Positions 11,528-21,343 are shown, counted from the first letter of the stretch. The stretch is 64,000 nucleotides of DNA from Melanopsichium pennsylvanicum (GCA_900208305.1 OAPG01000011.1:186001-250000); one strand, 5' to 3'. The notes: generated from the sequence alone by a model not told the origin. Made by a program: numbers and translations.

Positions 11528-11787
11528 GTGGAGCACAGATGCGATCAAAGGCATGTGATCATTACTGTGATATATTGGCGCACTCAACCCATCTCGAATC
11601 GTCTCCGCTTAGGAAGATTTTGAGACGATACCTGCCCCTCCCGATCGCGTTGCATGCCCCTTTACACCGGGTTGAACTCAATGACGAATGCAGTTTGCTC
11701 TCTGCTTCAGGTTTTCAGGTTCACTTGTTTTCTCATTCTTGTAGCGATGTAGATCCAAATTCAAACCTCCTTGACGACGGTTTCGAT

Positions 11788-11843
11788 CTTTCTCTTTCTC
11801 TCTCTCCCTCTCTCTCTCTCTCTTTCATTCTCTCTTTTTCTTG
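11788..11843. repeat. Imperfect (CT)n tract
   Basis: A pyrimidine tract of CT dinucleotides with scattered CCC and TTT interruptions lies about 260 bp past the Bqt4-like stop codon, possibly within its 3' UTR. Confidence 0.9.
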
Positions 11844-12430
11844 ACGGATTCAATGATCTGGCGCAATGATTTTCAACCATGTTAACTCTTCTTTGGTCCT
11901 TGTTCTTCCCCTCTGTCCCCTGCCCCCCGCCCCCCTCACAAAAACCCATTTTATACTTGACATGGCCTTCACAGGCAAAGATGAAACGACCTCGTTCTGT
12001 TCAGCCTCAGCCTCATTTCCCTAAATGGTTTTTCCGTTAAAGACCCAGGTGGGCGAACAACCCCATCTCCTTGTTCTTTTCCGCTTTTGAATTCGTTATT
12101 TCAATTCTGTGTTTCCGGAGACGAAATGTATTTAACATTCTTAGCGGTTTTGTGACGCCTTTGCGTATGTGAAGTTGAAAAGCTTAGAAAGATGATTGTG
12201 AGTCGCTACGAATTGAACTTGGGCACATTTACAATGATTTTTATAATTTTCACCATGATTGGGTGTTATCGTTTTTGATCGGAAGCTGTTGGATTTGGGT
12301 TGGCAGGGAGACAAGGGAAAGCATTTATTATTGATTGTTGTTCGCTGGGAGTGGTACATTATGAGATTGGGAGATTTGTGATGAATTGTGTTGATTGGAC
12401 GAAAGTGCGTTTTCAAGCTATGAAGGAGAT

Positions 12431-12462
12431 AGGGAGAGAGAAAGAGAGAGAGAGAGAGAGAG
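12431..12462. repeat. (AG)n tract
   Basis: This purine tract of mainly AG dinucleotides lies about 100 bp beyond the FKBP12 stop codon, probably in its 3' untranslated region, where the transcribed strand would read CT. Confidence 0.9.
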
Positions 12463-12558
12463 TTAGATAAACCGACGATTTAATGATCAGATTGTTTCTG
12501 TAAATGACTTGATTTTGTTGTATTTTTCCGGGAGAGGGGGCTTGTGTATGACTTTGAT

Positions 12559-12903
12559 TTAATTACCTTTCTTTCCGTTAATAGCGAGCAATTCAACATC
12601 AAAGACCAAATCGGCATTGGGGGGAATTATTCCAGCTGCACCACGAGCTCCATAACCCTCCTGAGCAGGAATAATCAACTTTGCCCTCTCACCAAGGCTA
12701 AGTTGAGGAACACCCTGATCCCATCCTTGAATAACTCTTCCAACACCAATCTTGGTTTCGAAAGCACCACGTCCTGGTTTACGGGAGGAATCAAATTCTT
12801 TACCGTTCGCAGCGAGAGTACCAGTATAGTGCATGGTTACAGTATCACCGGGTTTGGGAAAATTCTCACCATCACCAGCGCTAATTCGTTCAATTTGAAC
12901 CAT
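12559..12903 (-). CDS. FPR1: FKBP12-type peptidyl-prolyl isomerase
   Basis: This encodes a 114-residue single-domain FKBP, a prolyl isomerase and the intracellular receptor for FK506 and rapamycin. The canonical fold is complete: HYTGTL (25-30), EFDSSRKPGRGAFETKIGVG (36-55), RVIQGWDQGV (56-65), GYGARG (83-88), IIPPNADLVFDVELL (92-106). The pocket positions equivalent to human Tyr26, Phe36, Asp37, Phe46, Val55, Ile56, Trp59, Tyr82 and Phe99 are all present; the His87 position is Ala. The ATG at 12903 gives the standard cytosolic start. The frame stays open upstream to another ATG at 12999 (next entry). The third positions are more AT-rich than in neighbouring genes. FKBP12 and the KDM3 gene lie on the same strand, with 806 bp between the KDM3 stop codon and this start codon. 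Confidence 0.97.
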   Translation of the reverse strand: MVQIERISAGDGENFPKPGDTVTMHYTGTLAANGKEFDSSRKPGRGAFETKIGVGRVIQGWDQGVPQLSLGERAKLIIPAQEGYGARGAAGIIPPNADLVFDVELLAINGKKGN

Positions 12904-12999
12904 GTTGATCAAAGTACTAGAAAAGTATCGTAGGTTGAGAGTTTGGGTGGTGGATAGAACTGAAATGAAAGGTCGAGAGAGGAATGGAAAAAGAGTCAT
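12904..12999 (-). other. In-frame presequence-like extension upstream of FKBP12
   Basis: From an ATG at 12999 the FKBP12 frame is open for 32 codons before the standard start. The encoded stretch has no acidic residue, two Arg, many Ser/Thr and Leu, and ends in LRYFSSTLIN. RYFSS resembles the R-x-(F/Y)-S sites cut by the mitochondrial processing peptidase. It may encode an alternative, mitochondrial form made from the upstream start. It could also be plain leader: TTTTCTAG near 12917 could serve as a 3' splice site of a leader intron and remove it. Confidence 0.4.
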
Positions 13000-13709
13000 G
13001 TTGTTGTTGAAATAGAAGTTGTGCGGTAAAGTAACCCAAAACCAACGGCTGGGCTTTAGGTGGCGAACGGACCAATCCCAGAAGTCTCCAAAACACACTA
13101 TCAAAAAAAGGCAAAGGTGGTCTCAGCATCAATAATGAATAGTAACATTTCTGGGGCGAAAGCCGCAAGACGGAGGAATTTCTATTAAACACAGTCGGCG
13201 GTCGTTCTGAACAGTCCCACGAAAAAGACTTGAAAATAGATGAAATTGAGGATCTGACCCAGTCCTGGCGCGATGCCACCGATATAATATAATGTGAATT
13301 ACAGTACAATACAGTGACGTAACACAGTTCTACCGAGGTTCAGATCGAGGCCGCAAGTCTTACGCATAGCCTCTACCGAACTCGATCACGATGGCTGCCC
13401 CGATCGCATGGATCGGGAGCATTTCCTGATGATCTGGATTTTCAATACCCCTTCCCAAAGCCACTGCAGCGTCGCTCTTCTACACGGAATGAAATGACAA
13501 CTCTGAAGATCATGAATCATCCATCCTCGAACATACCTTCTTTCGAACTAATTGTTGAGAGCCATTGTGTTGCTTGAGCCGTCAATACATAGACTATGAA
13601 TGATTTTTCGCTGCCGGGACCAAGCAAGGTCTGCGTTTGAAAGAGTGGTGTTGCTCGGTAGTTGATACTGATCAAGGTGCTATCAGAGCACGAATCATTG
13701 GTGGTGTGA
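13000..13709. other. Spacer between FKBP12 and the KDM3 gene
   Basis: The two genes are on the minus strand, so this holds the KDM3 3' end and the FKBP12 promoter and leader. TACAGTA occurs at 13300-13306. No gene is seen. Confidence 0.55.
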
Positions 13710-16379
13710 TCAGGCATCCTGCACAACCTTTCGTGAAATCTTCATCGAGTCAGCTTTTTCCTTCTCCTCCTTGCGCTCTATCTGCTCCTTGGCCCAGACA
13801 TTCGGCCCGTCTCCACTCATCTCCCTATAACAGCACCACGCATACCAGAGCGTAGTCCGCAAAGACAACACATCCTCCTTCCACGCCTTATAGTGATCTT
13901 TCACCAAGCCACGAAACTCTGCCGTAAGCTTGAAGCATCTCGCCACGTTCTCCGGGCTGACAAAGTCCACGGCGACTTTGACGCAATCCGTGAGGTTACA
14001 CACCTGATGAGCGCAACCTGCAGGGATGAACACCGCTTCTCCCGCCTTCTGGTAGATCCTCCAACTCTTGACGCCGTACTTTCGCCAAAGCTTGACACGC
14101 TGCGGGGCGGAGATGAAAAAGCGCTGAATATGAATTGGGTCATCCTTAAAGTGGACACCCGAGTGCTCCTCACGAAGAAACTGGCGAATGGCGTCCGCGT
14201 CCGAAGCTTGGAAGATGTCCCATGCTGCGACTCCCGGCTTGTGTTCCTCGGCAACATCGCCGCCCGTCAAAGGAGGGGCATACAGCATGATATTGACAGC
14301 GTCAGCAATGTCCATGTGCAATCGTGTGGTGCCTTGGCCACGCAGGCCTTCCGACGCTGGCCAGGCATTGTACATTTTCGGACCCAGATCTGGTTGGATC
14401 ACCCCCGCCGGATAACAGCTGCCCAAGTTGAGAATTCCCTCCCTGGTGGTGTACTCAGGAGCAGGGACGATGCGGTTAAAGTCGTCGTACAGCTCCGGGA
14501 ACTCGTGCTTGAACTCTGCCGAAGGTGGCCAGTCTTTGAGTTTCCATGAGCCCTTGCCCACGAGTTGTTCTTTAGAAGCCGAGTCTTGTCCAAAGGTAGA
14601 GAAGAATTCGCCAACCGAGACTTGCTCGACTGCGGGTGGATCGGTGTCGGCTCGGATGATGTGGCAAACATCGTCGCCATAGCGGGCCGCTAGCTCATCA
14701 GGGCCCCAGGAGTGCTGTAGTCGCACGGTGACGTCGCGAACCAGTAGAGGCTCGCCATGTGCCCATTCGCGACGGAAGACATGAGTATCAAAAGAAGAGC
14801 CCTCAAATGTGCGCAGTGGCAGACTGCCGATGATGCGATCTGCTGTAAGGCCGGCTCGCTCTTCAGGAATATCTTGCCACTTGAGCTTGCTTTCTGCTTC
14901 GTTGTTCGAGTCTGACTTGAGGCTGTCGGTGTCTTTCGGAGCGACGGTCGAACGGGGCGCTGTGTCGGCGCTGCTTGCATGTGCTTTGCCATCCGCGAGC
15001 ATGCCTCGCATAGCCACAACCTCTTGTTGTAGCAGCGCTACATCGAATCTTGTAAGCGGGACAAGGTCCTCTGCATTGTGGGCGCGAGCTCGATCACATT
15101 GGGTCAATCGTTTCGCCATCAGTGCATCCGAGCTATCCGGTTGCTCGATTGCATCCTTGCAGTCCGGACAGTACTCCCTTCCACATCGCCGACAAAACCA
15201 GCTCGCCGAAAAGATGCTGGTGGCGCAGAACTCGCACATCTGGCGACATGTCGTCTCTCTGGGCCTTCGTAGGATGTCGGGTTGCTTTGCGTGTTCCAGC
15301 TCTGCGTCGAGCACGGACAAAAGCGATCTGGCGACGTTTGCCTGCGCCTCAAGCAAACTGTCGGAAGCGAGGGATCGGCTCGATGGAAGGTCCATGACTT
15401 CGTCAGAGTCCGGTGAGGAGAGAAAAGCAGGTTTTAGGCTGCCCTCTGAGTTGGAAGGATACGGCTCGTCGGTAGTAGGGTTGATAGCGAATGCGCGAAA
15501 GCCAACGAAGCGGCAGGTATCTCCCGCGCTCTTGGCGACACAGTGCACGCATTTCCGCCATTTGTGGTATCGTGCTGCCTGGCAGGTCTCTGACTGAAGC
15601 TCCCAAGTGATGTCGTGATCGTCGTGAAAGCGTCGACCTCGTTTTTGCAGCTGGGAGGACGATACTTTGGGACGAAACTTTGGAGTCGAGGTGGAATTTG
15701 AGGAGTGTGCAAGAAAGTCGTCATCGTCGAGGTCAGTCTTTGTCGAGGCCGACCTCGATGTCTTTGGCAATTCTGGCGTGCGAGAGGATATGGACGCTCG
15801 TGCTTTCTTTTGCGCTGTAGCAGAGAGGTTGTCGAGGTCGAGTTCAGAGTAGGAGCGTTGGATGTTGTCCTGAGCTGCTTGAGCTGCGCTACGTTTGGAT
15901 CTGCTGCGGATGTGTGCGAATGCAGACTCTGCGGAAGAGCAATCTGATGCTTTGGAGGACGATGGCATGGCGCTCTCGAAGGAAAGGGCAGGTTTCTTGG
16001 TTTTCCTGTTGCGATTGCCTGATTGGGTGGGAGAAGGCTGGGGAGACTTGTTCGCCATGCCCGTTTGAGCTGCTGCTTCTTGTTCGCTCTCGCTGCGCTC
16101 GGAAAGCGATGACTCGAAATCTAAAGCTGCTATTCGAGATCGAGCCGTTTGAATTGTGGAAGCTAGAGGCTTCTTGGGGGCGGATGATGTGCGGGCACTG
16201 CTAGAAGGAGCTGAAGAGCTGGAGGTGGAATGTGAGATAGATGAAGAGTGAGATGCGGAGGAATTCCCTAGAAAAGGGGAAGAAGAGTGAGAATTGGGAT
16301 TGTATTTGGGTGCGTTTTGCTTCATCTTTGCTTCGGCAGCCTTGGCGGCCGAACGCTGGGGCAGATAGTTGAGCATCAT
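13710..16379 (-). CDS. KDM3/JMJD1-type JmjC histone demethylase
   Basis: This encodes an 889-residue nuclear protein with a C-terminal JmjC dioxygenase domain most like the KDM3/JMJD1 group, which removes methyl groups from histone H3 Lys9. Residues 1-250 are Ser-rich and disordered. A Cys-rich segment (about 266-292) and a CxxC-rich finger (378-407: CEFCATSIFSASWFCRRCGR) match the zinc modules before the JmjC domain in this group. The catalytic domain holds the iron-binding HMD motif at 688-690 (RLHMDIADAVNIMLY) and the distal His near 791 (IPAGCAHQVCNLTDCVKVA), so it is probably active. After it, a helical, Lys/Glu-rich tail follows. The first in-frame ATG is at 16379. No intron is evident. 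The H3K9 specificity is inferred from the family. Confidence 0.88.
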   Translation of the reverse strand: MMLNYLPQRSAAKAAEAKMKQNAPKYNPNSHSSSPFLGNSSASHSSSISHSTSSSSAPSSSARTSSAPKKPLASTIQTARSRIAALDFESSLSERSESEQEAAAQTGMANKSPQPSPTQSGNRNRKTKKPALSFESAMPSSSKASDCSSAESAFAHIRSRSKRSAAQAAQDNIQRSYSELDLDNLSATAQKKARASISSRTPELPKTSRSASTKTDLDDDDFLAHSSNSTSTPKFRPKVSSSQLQKRGRRFHDDHDITWELQSETCQAARYHKWRKCVHCVAKSAGDTCRFVGFRAFAINPTTDEPYPSNSEGSLKPAFLSSPDSDEVMDLPSSRSLASDSLLEAQANVARSLLSVLDAELEHAKQPDILRRPRETTCRQMCEFCATSIFSASWFCRRCGREYCPDCKDAIEQPDSSDALMAKRLTQCDRARAHNAEDLVPLTRFDVALLQQEVVAMRGMLADGKAHASSADTAPRSTVAPKDTDSLKSDSNNEAESKLKWQDIPEERAGLTADRIIGSLPLRTFEGSSFDTHVFRREWAHGEPLLVRDVTVRLQHSWGPDELAARYGDDVCHIIRADTDPPAVEQVSVGEFFSTFGQDSASKEQLVGKGSWKLKDWPPSAEFKHEFPELYDDFNRIVPAPEYTTREGILNLGSCYPAGVIQPDLGPKMYNAWPASEGLRGQGTTRLHMDIADAVNIMLYAPPLTGGDVAEEHKPGVAAWDIFQASDADAIRQFLREEHSGVHFKDDPIHIQRFFISAPQRVKLWRKYGVKSWRIYQKAGEAVFIPAGCAHQVCNLTDCVKVAVDFVSPENVARCFKLTAEFRGLVKDHYKAWKEDVLSLRTTLWYAWCCYREMSGDGPNVWAKEQIERKEEKEKADSMKISRKVVQDA

Positions 16380-16691
16380 GTTTGCCAGCACTACAGTACG
16401 TTGCTCAAGCCCAGCTGAAGCTTCAAAGATAAAACTTGAGAGAGTTTAATTCCGAATGAAATGTGGCGAGCCTTGGCGAGCGAGGATTGGTATGATATGA
16501 ATAGCGAATGAGCAGAGACTTGACTTGAAAGAGTGGGTTCAGAAACGCAGAGATGAATCAATGGCGGTGACGCATTGGGCGAAATCGAAAGAGATAGGAG
16601 AGAGCGATCGAAAGAGAGTGAAATGACAAAGTCGATAAATTTTGGGAGGAGAGGATATCTGATTTGGCTTGAAAGTTGAACCTTTTAGACG

Positions 16692-16779
16692 TACTGTATC
16701 TGGCGAGAAGAGAGGAAGGAAGAAGCATTTGGTCTAAGCTGAGTCGATTTGGCATACACGTGCGCGTGTATGTACTGTA
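16692..16779. promoter_or_regulatory. Pair of TACTGTA heptamers, 81 bp apart
   Basis: TACTGTA occurs at 16692-16698 and 16773-16779, about 310-400 bp upstream of the KDM3 start codon. It is one of four pairs in the window with this spacing. A regulatory role is inferred from recurrence only. Confidence 0.35.
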
Positions 16780-17172
16780 TGTGACCCAACTGCATTATTA
16801 TTTCAGGGTCCAATTCACCGCATTCAAACGCCTTTCCACGTTTGCGCTCTGTCTCTTTTTTGTGTTGAACTCAGCCGTAATTCGGCGCAACCATGCTCAT
16901 GACCTTTGCTCCGAGCTTCATTGACTTTTGTTGAGATTTGAGAGAGAATTTCGGATGAGGCCGAAGATTGTATGGCAAGAGACACTGAACAAGGTTTAGC
17001 GTTGACACAGGGTGAGCTTCCGACTCGAGCCATAATAATGTTAAAGAGTAGAATAGATTTGAGAAAATAAATAATCACATACGAAATTATTCTCTAAAAA
17101 TACAAACCATGAAAATGTCTTAATATTAATTATCAATAGTTAAGTTACGGTATCTTAATTGTGGGAGGCGCA

Positions 17173-17262
17173 TACAGTAAATTTCAGTGCAAATAGAGCC
17201 GTCCTGCACCAAAAATCACACACAACCGTCAGCCAAAGTGGAGGCATATTCATTATACTGTA
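17173..17262. promoter_or_regulatory. TACAGTA/TACTGTA pair, 83 bp apart
   Basis: Heptamers at 17173-17179 and 17256-17262 lie 140-230 bp upstream of the 5-alpha-reductase-like start codon, a plausible promoter position. The function is inferred from recurrence in the window. Confidence 0.35.
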
Positions 17263-17403
17263 TTTGCCTTTGAAATCAACCCATTTACAATTCCGAATCT
17301 GTGCATGATGGACACAAAGAGATACAGTCACCCCTTGTCATCGTCTCGCATTAGTACTACCAACTCCTTCTCTCAACTCGAAATTTTTATAAGAATCGCA
17401 TCA

Positions 17404-18732
17404 ATGTCCTTCCTAACATGGATCCAGGACGTAATCGGCATCGGCACCCTGCCTAGCCCACCTTACTCCCCAGCTCAACTATACTCGATCATTTTAGCCT
17501 CGTTCAAGGCGTGGCCATTCCTTATCCCCGTCCTATCCCTCGTCAATGCCCCTCACGGTCGCTTCGCCTTCGATAGCTTTCTCAACATCAACGGAAACCT
17601 TGGCTGGCTCATCATGGAAATTCCTTCTCCTATCTTTGTCCTACTCGGTGCTCTTTCCAAACCTCTTTCCACCACACTTGTCATCCCAACCACTGGCTTT
17701 CTGCCTCCCATATCGGCACTCTTTTCACCGAGCATCAACCAGTTCTTCAACCTTCCTTCTCCCAACCAGGTTCTGGTCGTCATGTTCTTGATCCACTACA
17801 CTCACAGGGCGGTGCTGCAGCCATTAAGGTCGCCCAAAAGATCTCCTTTGCACATTTCGGTGCCATTGAGTGCGGTTGCTTTCAACCTCATCAACGGCTT
17901 CGTCATGGGAAGCTGGTTGGGCGGTAGGACTCCTTGGTCAGCGCTACCTCACACCGCGCTGGAAAGTGCCGCTTTGGCTGCTGTTGGGTCGAAACCCGGT
18001 GCAGTCGCAACCAAAGCCGCAGCGTCAGATCTGGCTAGGAAGTTGGTTTCCTCACGTGCAGCGCATACGCTCGGGTTGGAAGCACCAGGGTTGATCTCGA
18101 ACCACGTGTGGAAAAGCCCACTATGGTATTTGGGCCTCGCAGGCTGGGCGATTGGATTTGCGGGTAACGTGATGCATGATGAGATTCTGATGGACATCAG
18201 GAGGCCCAACAAGCGGCAGCAGCAGCAGAAGAAGGAAAAGAACAAGAAAGGTAACGACGATCTGGATGTCGGCAAAGGAAAATCGGCTAGAAGGTACTCG
18301 ATTCCTCGCGGAGGCTTGTTCGAGTACATTTCTTTCCCTAACTACCTGTGTGAATGTAAGTGGAAAACTGACCATCCCTTTCCCCCTCCGTTCGTGACAT
18401 GGGCATTGCAGCGCACAATGACACTGACTTCAATTACTTTTGCACATGTTTTTTCTTAATTTTAATTTTAATTTGTGATTATATACTGTCTGGTAACAGG
18501 GTTCGAATGGTTCTCTTTCGCCTTTGCCGCGCTTTACTCGCTCCCCATTTTTGCACATCTCACCACCAAGGACGCCATCGCAACCGCTCTATCTACACCC
18601 CCGTTCCTTTTCCCCTTTGTGCTGGTCTGTCTCATGGCTCCAAGAGCAACCAATGGTCATAAGTGGTACAAGAAGACGTTTGGAGTCAATTTTCCGAGAA
18701 ATCGCAAGGCCATCATTCCTTTCATTTTCTAA
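17404..18732 (+). CDS. Steroid 5-alpha-reductase-like enzyme (two exons)
   Basis: Exons 17404-18355 and 18500-18732 give a 394-residue multispanning protein of the 3-oxo-5-alpha-steroid 4-dehydrogenase family, NADPH-dependent reductases of the ER membrane. The intron has a GTAAGT donor and AACAG acceptor; joining restores a TGG codon and the family's C-terminal block, YSIPRGGLFEYISFPNYLCE then WFEW. Further matches are GNVMHDEILMDIRR (equivalent to the N-x-HSD-x-LRNLR region) and the final WYKKTFG...RKAIIPFIF. The protein is longer than animal SRD5A enzymes (about 260 residues) because of an Ala-rich insertion before the fifth membrane region and a Lys/Gln-rich loop. An earlier in-frame ATG at 17305 would add 33 residues; I prefer 17404 because the extra part reads like leader. 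The sterol or lipid substrate is unknown. Confidence 0.85.
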
Positions 18733-19039
18733 CCTTTTTTTTTCTACGTTCGCCCTGGTCAGGAAGCTCGTCTTGTATACCCTCAACTCACTGGCTGAAT
18801 TTTATACATTGTATACACACAAACAATTGAGCAAAGTGATTGTGGATTAATGCATCGAGCGGGAATGAAAAAGGCGTAAAATGATGGAAGAGGAGAAGGA
18901 GGTTTGACAGTTTGTGTTGGGTGATTGGGAAGGGTAACGAGACCAAATTGATGGTATTACGTGACGAAACAAGAAGGTTTTCGAACGAAGTTTAATTTTT
19001 AATTTTTAATTTTATTTTGTTTAGAAAAGGTGAGGGAGG
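18733..19039. other. Short convergent spacer
   Basis: This holds the 3' ends of the reductase-like and Whi5-like genes. It becomes AT-rich toward 18990-19020, with tandem AATTTTT units. A similar TTAATTTTAATTTTAATTTG stretch occurs in the reductase intron near 18456. Confidence 0.6.
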
Positions 19040-20328
19040 TTAATGTCTAGGAGAGGCGAAACTTGGACCTCGATCCGCTAGTAACGTCTTTGCGTGACTT
19101 ATGGAAGGAGTGGATGAATTGAGATCCATTCTTACACGTTTGTTTGGACTGGTACTAGGTGTACTGATTGTAGCGATGATATTATCGGATGACATTTTTG
19201 ATGGAATTGCATGGATTGTATCAATTTCTTCTGCGTTCCTCTTCTTGTTTGGACTAACACTTGTCGAACAAGCACTGGTGGTAGAAGAACCAACAAGATT
19301 CCAAAAATCAGCATAGCTAATTGCACCACCACCAGCTGCAGCAGGTGCAGTACGCAAACCTCCTGAAGTTCGATTTAATAACGCACTGTTAGGGGAACGT
19401 TTCACCCCAACAGATCCAATCACTGCATCAACAGCACCTTTATTCACAGAAGAATTAACACTGGTATTCGGAGAAGAAATGGGTGTAGAAGATCCAGATC
19501 GATCTCGCTTACTGCTTAGATACGATGTTGCTCCAGGAACACTTCCAGCAGATGCGGGTGGTGTGGCAAGACCATAACCGCCGAAAACATCGCCTCCTTC
19601 CAAATCAAGCTTCTTCACCGCAGCCTCTTTGAACAGTCGAGAGGACACGCTGGAAGAGTGGGGTTGTGAAACATCAACCGAAGGGGTGACGGCCGCTTTG
19701 GAGCCGGTGTTGTTGTTGTTGTTGTTGGGAGATGTGGAGTTACTTTTTGGAACAATGCTTGCAGTGTTGATGCTGGAGGTGGTGATAGAGGTGGAAGGGG
19801 GAGGATTCGATATGGTGGATGTGTTTTGACGGTAGTAGAGATTTTCGACTTCGCTCAGAGATTGCTTTGACTGTAGAGTGACAAATGGCGAAAGCAGCCA
19901 TGAGTAAGGCGATTCAAGATGCCAAAGAAGGAGATTAAGATACGTCAGCATCCAGAACGCTTAACGATGGCCATAGCGATTACGACATTGAACTTACCCA
20001 ACCGTGTTCGACCTTGAAATTGGCATACTGGAGCCGTGTCATGAGGTGTTTTGAAAGCTGTATCGACCAACGTAGAAGAGAAAAAAACCAAAGAAAACTC
20101 CAAGTTCCGATCAGCTACCTGTCCATCACGTTTGCATGTGAGTGTTGACAGTTGGTTTGAGATGCTTACTGCCATGAGCCGTGTACGTTCGGCCTGAGCC
20201 TGCTTCCTGGCTTTGCTGGGCGTGATGGGCACATTGGAAGAGGTGGACGATTGCAATGGCGCAAGCAAGTACGAAGACTGCGAAGAGCTGGCAGCATTGG
20301 TAGCCGAGGAAGGAGACTGAGATGTCAT
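19040..20328 (-). CDS. Candidate Whi5/Nrm1-like G1/S transcription repressor (three exons)
   Basis: Exons 20170-20328, 19998-20057 and 19040-19870 (all introns phase 0, with GTAAG donors and CAG acceptors) give 349 residues. Exon 2 is 60 nt and encodes residues 54-73. With the start of exon 3 it reads LMTRLQYANFKVEHGW then SKQSLSEVENLYYRQ. This resembles the short GTB/Whi5 motif by which Whi5 and Nrm1 bind SBF/MBF and repress G1/S genes. The rest is Ser/Thr/Asn/Pro-rich and disordered, with many SP/TP sites that could be CDK targets, an Asn run encoded by (GTT)6 on the plus strand, and a KRVRM basic patch near the end. An in-frame ATG at 20394 would add 22 residues. The exon structure is well supported by the continuous motif; the Whi5 assignment rests on a short motif recalled from memory. 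Confidence 0.5.
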
Positions 20329-21048
20329 GATGCCGGTGTTAAAATTACTGAGTGGAGCCGATATTGCTGTGATGTGGGTTTGGACGAGACTCATGAATGA
20401 TGTTCTGGTTGCGCAAATTGTGAGCGGATGTTGGCAGCGAGGCGAGTGCGATGCGGGGTGTCGTGTGCTGTCGAGATCTGTGAGATATGGCAAAGGGCTG
20501 TTTTTTTTTGCCAGAGCAAATGGGTGAGGATGCGAGCCGAGATTAGTGCCTAGTCTATGCTTCCGTATACAACCACTGCCAATCTGGTGCCAAGGTGACA
20601 GAGAATGTGGCGGATTATGATGTTATCGCTTGTACCGATATAGCGACGACAAAGCTTTACTCACTCTCGGGCGGACAACAAGGATGCTCGATGATGCGTC
20701 TTTGGACGAAATGAGGAGGTGAGAGAGAAAAGAGGTGGAGTTTTGCCACCTCGTCAAGAGTGTCACCTGAGCAGATGCTGTATTTGCTGTGATGGAGTCG
20801 TTGCGTTGTCGATTAGTACAGTGCCCACCAACGACGACTAACGCCAATGTTGATGAGTAGTATAGGAGAGAGTGTCGAGGTGGCAAAGGGTAAGAGTAGA
20901 AAGCAAGAGTCAGGGTCTGCAAAGTGTACACACAAAGCTAGGCAATGCTTCCTTCCAAGGTCAATCTCACTTTACCGGAGGATCAACAGCGCAGCCTGCA
21001 GCCGACACTTGACGTACGTACTGTGAGGTACATTTATAGTACACACAT

Positions 21049-21096
21049 ACACAGACACAGACACAGACACAGACACAGACACAGACACAGACACAG
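21049..21096. repeat. Tandem array (ACACAG)8
   Basis: Eight exact copies of the hexamer ACACAG lie about 550 bp upstream of the TRS33 start codon, followed by degenerate CA-rich sequence. Confidence 0.96.
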
Positions 21097-21310
21097 GCGA
21101 ACACATGCACACAGACGAACACACGCACACACAATGCGATACACAAGCTGCAGTTTAGTACACACAAAGTAGCAGCTTTCAGTATTCCGCCGTTTCTGAT
21201 CTTGCTCAAGCAGCGCTGAGCGCTGTACAATGAATTTGCTCCAAAAGGGTTGGAGTGGAGCAGCAAATCGTCCTCTTTTCTGGTTGGATAGAAATTTTGA
21301 GAATACTTGG

Positions 21311-21343
21311 AAGAGAAAGAAAGAGAGAGAGAGAGAGAGAGAG
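21311..21343. repeat. (AG)n tract
   Basis: AG dinucleotides with a few AAA interruptions at the left end. The tract lies 300 bp upstream of the TRS33 start codon. Confidence 0.9.

Larger units (their letters stand above)
11528..12558. other. Convergent intergenic region with CT and AG tracts
   Basis: This separates the Bqt4-like and FKBP12 stop codons. No gene is seen. It contains a CT-rich tract, an AG tract and a clearly AT-rich segment from about 12100 to 12560 next to the FKBP12 3' end. Confidence 0.6.
16380..17403. other. Divergent promoter region with four heptamers and an AT-rich core
   Basis: This is shared by the divergent KDM3 and 5-alpha-reductase genes. It holds four TACWGTA heptamers in two pairs, and a very AT-rich block at 17060-17160 with TTAATATTAATTATCAATAG. 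A TACGGTA variant lies at 17146-17152. No gene is seen. Confidence 0.6.

Noticed and set aside
17305..17403. 33-residue N-terminal extension of the reductase-like enzyme
   Set aside because: It has an ATG, but its composition is leader-like; kept as an alternative start in the entry.
9079..21096. Hexamer arrays as CRISPR-like repeats
   Set aside because: The units are adjacent with no spacers; they are simple tandem repeats.
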